A DNA stretch of 6,009 bases, from positions 1 to 6,009 of the forward strand of contig CAMFZO010000095.1 in NCBI GenBank assembly GCA_946006895.1, read 5' to 3'. Source of the stretch: an uncultured Clostridia bacterium. GTDB taxonomy: Bacteria > Bacillota > Clostridia > Oscillospirales > Oscillospiraceae. A model generated the notes under the pieces. The model saw only the letters and a program-made list of their open reading frames with translations, did no database searches and was not told the origin of the DNA. A program made the position numbers and the translations under genes. This document shows positions 4,315-6,009 of this stretch, one piece after another; position 1 is the stretch's first letter, and each line of letters begins with the position of its first letter.

Positions 4315-6009
4315 ATGGACCCCAATGAATTCACACAAAAATCCCTGGAAGCCATCCGCGATGCCCAGACGTTGGCGGCGGAGCACCAGAATCAGCAGAT
4401 CGAGCAGGTGCATTTGCTCCTGGCGATGATACAGCAGGAGGGCGGTCTGCTGCCGCAGCTTCTGAAAAAAATGGACATCTCCGTGGAAAGCCTGACAGCA
4501 GCCGCCAAGGCCGCAGTGGAAAAGCTGCCTGCCGTCAGCGGTTCCGGGCGTGAGGCGGACCAGTTCTACATCTCCCGCGGCGTAGATCGTCTGCTGGCTG
4601 AGGCGCAGAAGACCAAGACCTCCATGCGGGACGATTACGTCTCCGTGGAGCACCTGTTCCTTGCCATGCTGGAGACGGCGGACGACACCGTAAAGCCCCT
4701 GTTCAATGACTACCGCATCACCAAAGAGAAGACCCTGCAGACCCTCCAGGCCGTGCGCGGCAGTGCGCGGGTCACCACCGACAACCCGGAGAGCACCTAC
4801 GAGGCGCTGGAAAAATACGGCACCGACCTGGTGAAAAAGGCGCGGGAAAAGAAGACCGACCCGGTCATTGGCCGGGACGAGGAGATCCGCAACGTCATCC
4901 GTATTTTGTCCCGTAAAACGAAAAACAATCCGGTCCTCATCGGGGAACCCGGCGTAGGCAAGACCGCCATTGCCGAGGGCCTTGCTCAGCGGATCGTTCG
5001 GGGCGACGTTCCCAAATCCCTGCAGGACAAGACCATCTTCTCCCTGGACATGGGCGCGCTGATCGCCGGCGCCAAGTACCGGGGCGAATTTGAGGAGCGT
5101 CTGAAGGCCGTCCTCAACGAGGTCAAAAGCTCCGAGGGCCGCATCATCCTCTTTATCGACGAGCTGCACACCATCGTCGGCGCAGGCAAGACCGAGGGCA
5201 GCATGGACGCGGGCAACCTCCTGAAGCCTATGCTGGCACGGGGCGAGCTGCACTGCATCGGCGCCACGACCCTTGATGAATACCGCAAGTATATCGAAAA
5301 GGATCCCGCCTTGGAGCGCCGGTTCCAGACCGTTCTGGTCAGTGAGCCGACGGTGGAGGACACCATCGCCATCCTGCGCGGCCTGGAGGAGCGCTATGAG
5401 GTGTTCCACGGCGTCAAGATCACCGACCCGGCCATCATCGCCGCCGCGACCCTGTCCGACCGCTATATCACCGACCGCTTCCTGCCGGACAAGGCCATCG
5501 ACCTCATTGACGAGGCCTGCGCCATGATCCGCACGGAGATGGACTCCATGCCCACGGAGCTGGACGTGATCCGCCGGAAGATCATCCAGATGGAGATCGA
5601 GGAGGCGGCGCTGAAGAACGAGACGGACACCCTTTCCCAGAGTCGTCTGCAGGAGCTGCGGAAGGAGCTTGCCGAGCAGCGGGAGCAGTTCAATGCCATG
5701 AAGACCCAGTGGGAGAACGAGAAAAACAGCATCGGCAAGGTCCAGCAGCTTCGTGAGCGCATCGAAGACCTGGGCGCGCAGATCGAGCAGGCCGAGCAGA
5801 GCTACGACTTGGAGACGGCGGCGCGGCTGAAATACGGCGAGCTGCCGGAGCTGAAAAAACAGTTGGAGCACGAGGAAGCTCTGGCCCGTTCCGCACGGCA
5901 GAGCAACCTCCTGCGCGACAAGGTGACGGAGGAGGAGATCGCCCGCATCGTGGAGCGCTGGACGGGCATCCCCGTGGCGCGGCTCGTCGAGGGCGAGCGC
6001 GAAAAGCTC
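4315..6009 (+). CDS. clpB: ATP-dependent chaperone ClpB, 3' end beyond the window
   Basis: The 565 codons present encode the first two thirds of ClpB, a hexameric AAA+ disaggregase that works with DnaK to extract proteins from aggregates in the cytoplasm. The N domain spans about 1-145 (FTQKSLEAIRDAQ; VEHLFLAML at 111-119). The first ATPase domain has Walker A GEPGVGKT (210-217), pore loop KYRGEF with Tyr255, Walker B ILFIDE (278-283), sensor GATT (316-319) and arginine fingers in ERRF (334-337). A charged coiled-coil middle domain runs from about 410 to 530 and separates ClpB from ClpC, which has a much shorter insert. RWTGIPVARL (548-557) begins the second ATPase domain, which is otherwise outside. 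Full length is usually about 860 residues. The ATG at 4315 has AAGGAG (4303-4308) six bases upstream. Promoter and CIRCE point to HrcA control. No frameshift or stop interrupts the reading frame. Confidence 0.97.
   Translation, partial: MDPNEFTQKSLEAIRDAQTLAAEHQNQQIEQVHLLLAMIQQEGGLLPQLLKKMDISVESLTAAAKAAVEKLPAVSGSGREADQFYISRGVDRLLAEAQKTKTSMRDDYVSVEHLFLAMLETADDTVKPLFNDYRITKEKTLQTLQAVRGSARVTTDNPESTYEALEKYGTDLVKKAREKKTDPVIGRDEEIRNVIRILSRKTKNNPVLIGEPGVGKTAIAEGLAQRIVRGDVPKSLQDKTIFSLDMGALIAGAKYRGEFEERLKAVLNEVKSSEGRIILFIDELHTIVGAGKTEGSMDAGNLLKPMLARGELHCIGATTLDEYRKYIEKDPALERRFQTVLVSEPTVEDTIAILRGLEERYEVFHGVKITDPAIIAAATLSDRYITDRFLPDKAIDLIDEACAMIRTEMDSMPTELDVIRRKIIQMEIEEAALKNETDTLSQSRLQELRKELAEQREQFNAMKTQWENEKNSIGKVQQLRERIEDLGAQIEQAEQSYDLETAARLKYGELPELKKQLEHEEALARSARQSNLLRDKVTEEEIARIVERWTGIPVARLVEGEREKL

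Noticed and set aside
4270..5871. 533-codon minus-strand open frame
   Set aside because: It is a shadow of clpB: it lies wholly opposite conserved ClpB codons, has low-complexity Leu/Gly/Val composition and no family motifs.

Overview
The window looks like chromosome from a fairly high-G+C Clostridia-type Firmicute, perhaps Oscillospiraceae-like. The reasons are AGGAGG-type ribosome sites, consensus sigma-A promoters, a perfect CIRCE operator in front of clpB, a TrmK-type tRNA methyltransferase, and a type-2 (GGST) phosphatidylserine decarboxylase. The lineage is an inference from gene content, not a database result. I see no insertion sequence, CRISPR array or phage gene.

Left part, minus strand (about 80-2447). 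A four-gene unit reads leftwards from a good sigma-A promoter at 2478-2506: a 72-aa DUF1858 redox-type protein, TrmK, phosphatidylserine decarboxylase (Psd), and an 85-aa protein with 11 cysteines. The last two overlap by 4 bases (ATGA), and stable hairpins lie in the two larger gaps. Beyond it, with its own promoter, is a tRNA-Gln(CUG) gene followed directly by a bidirectional intrinsic terminator.

Middle (2448-2568). This 121-base divergent promoter region carries one sigma-A promoter on each strand. Both -35 boxes lie in the arms of one imperfect palindrome (2498-2528), the best candidate here for an undescribed shared regulatory site.

Right part, plus strand (2569-6009). First comes a 528-aa metal-dependent N-acyl-D-amino-acid deacylase (D-aminoacylase) family protein. 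A 159-base gap follows, holding a sigma-A promoter and a perfect CIRCE element (the HrcA heat-shock operator). Then comes clpB, cut by the window end after 565 codons: N domain, first ATPase domain and middle coiled coil are present, most of the second ATPase domain is outside.

The genes are mostly housekeeping: tRNA modification, tRNA supply, phosphatidylethanolamine synthesis and protein disaggregation, plus two small cysteine proteins of unknown role. The points most worth a second look are the shared palindrome, the Psd protein lacking the usual catalytic-triad histidine, and the grouping of two small cysteine proteins with TrmK and Psd. I did not find a clear new multi-gene system.
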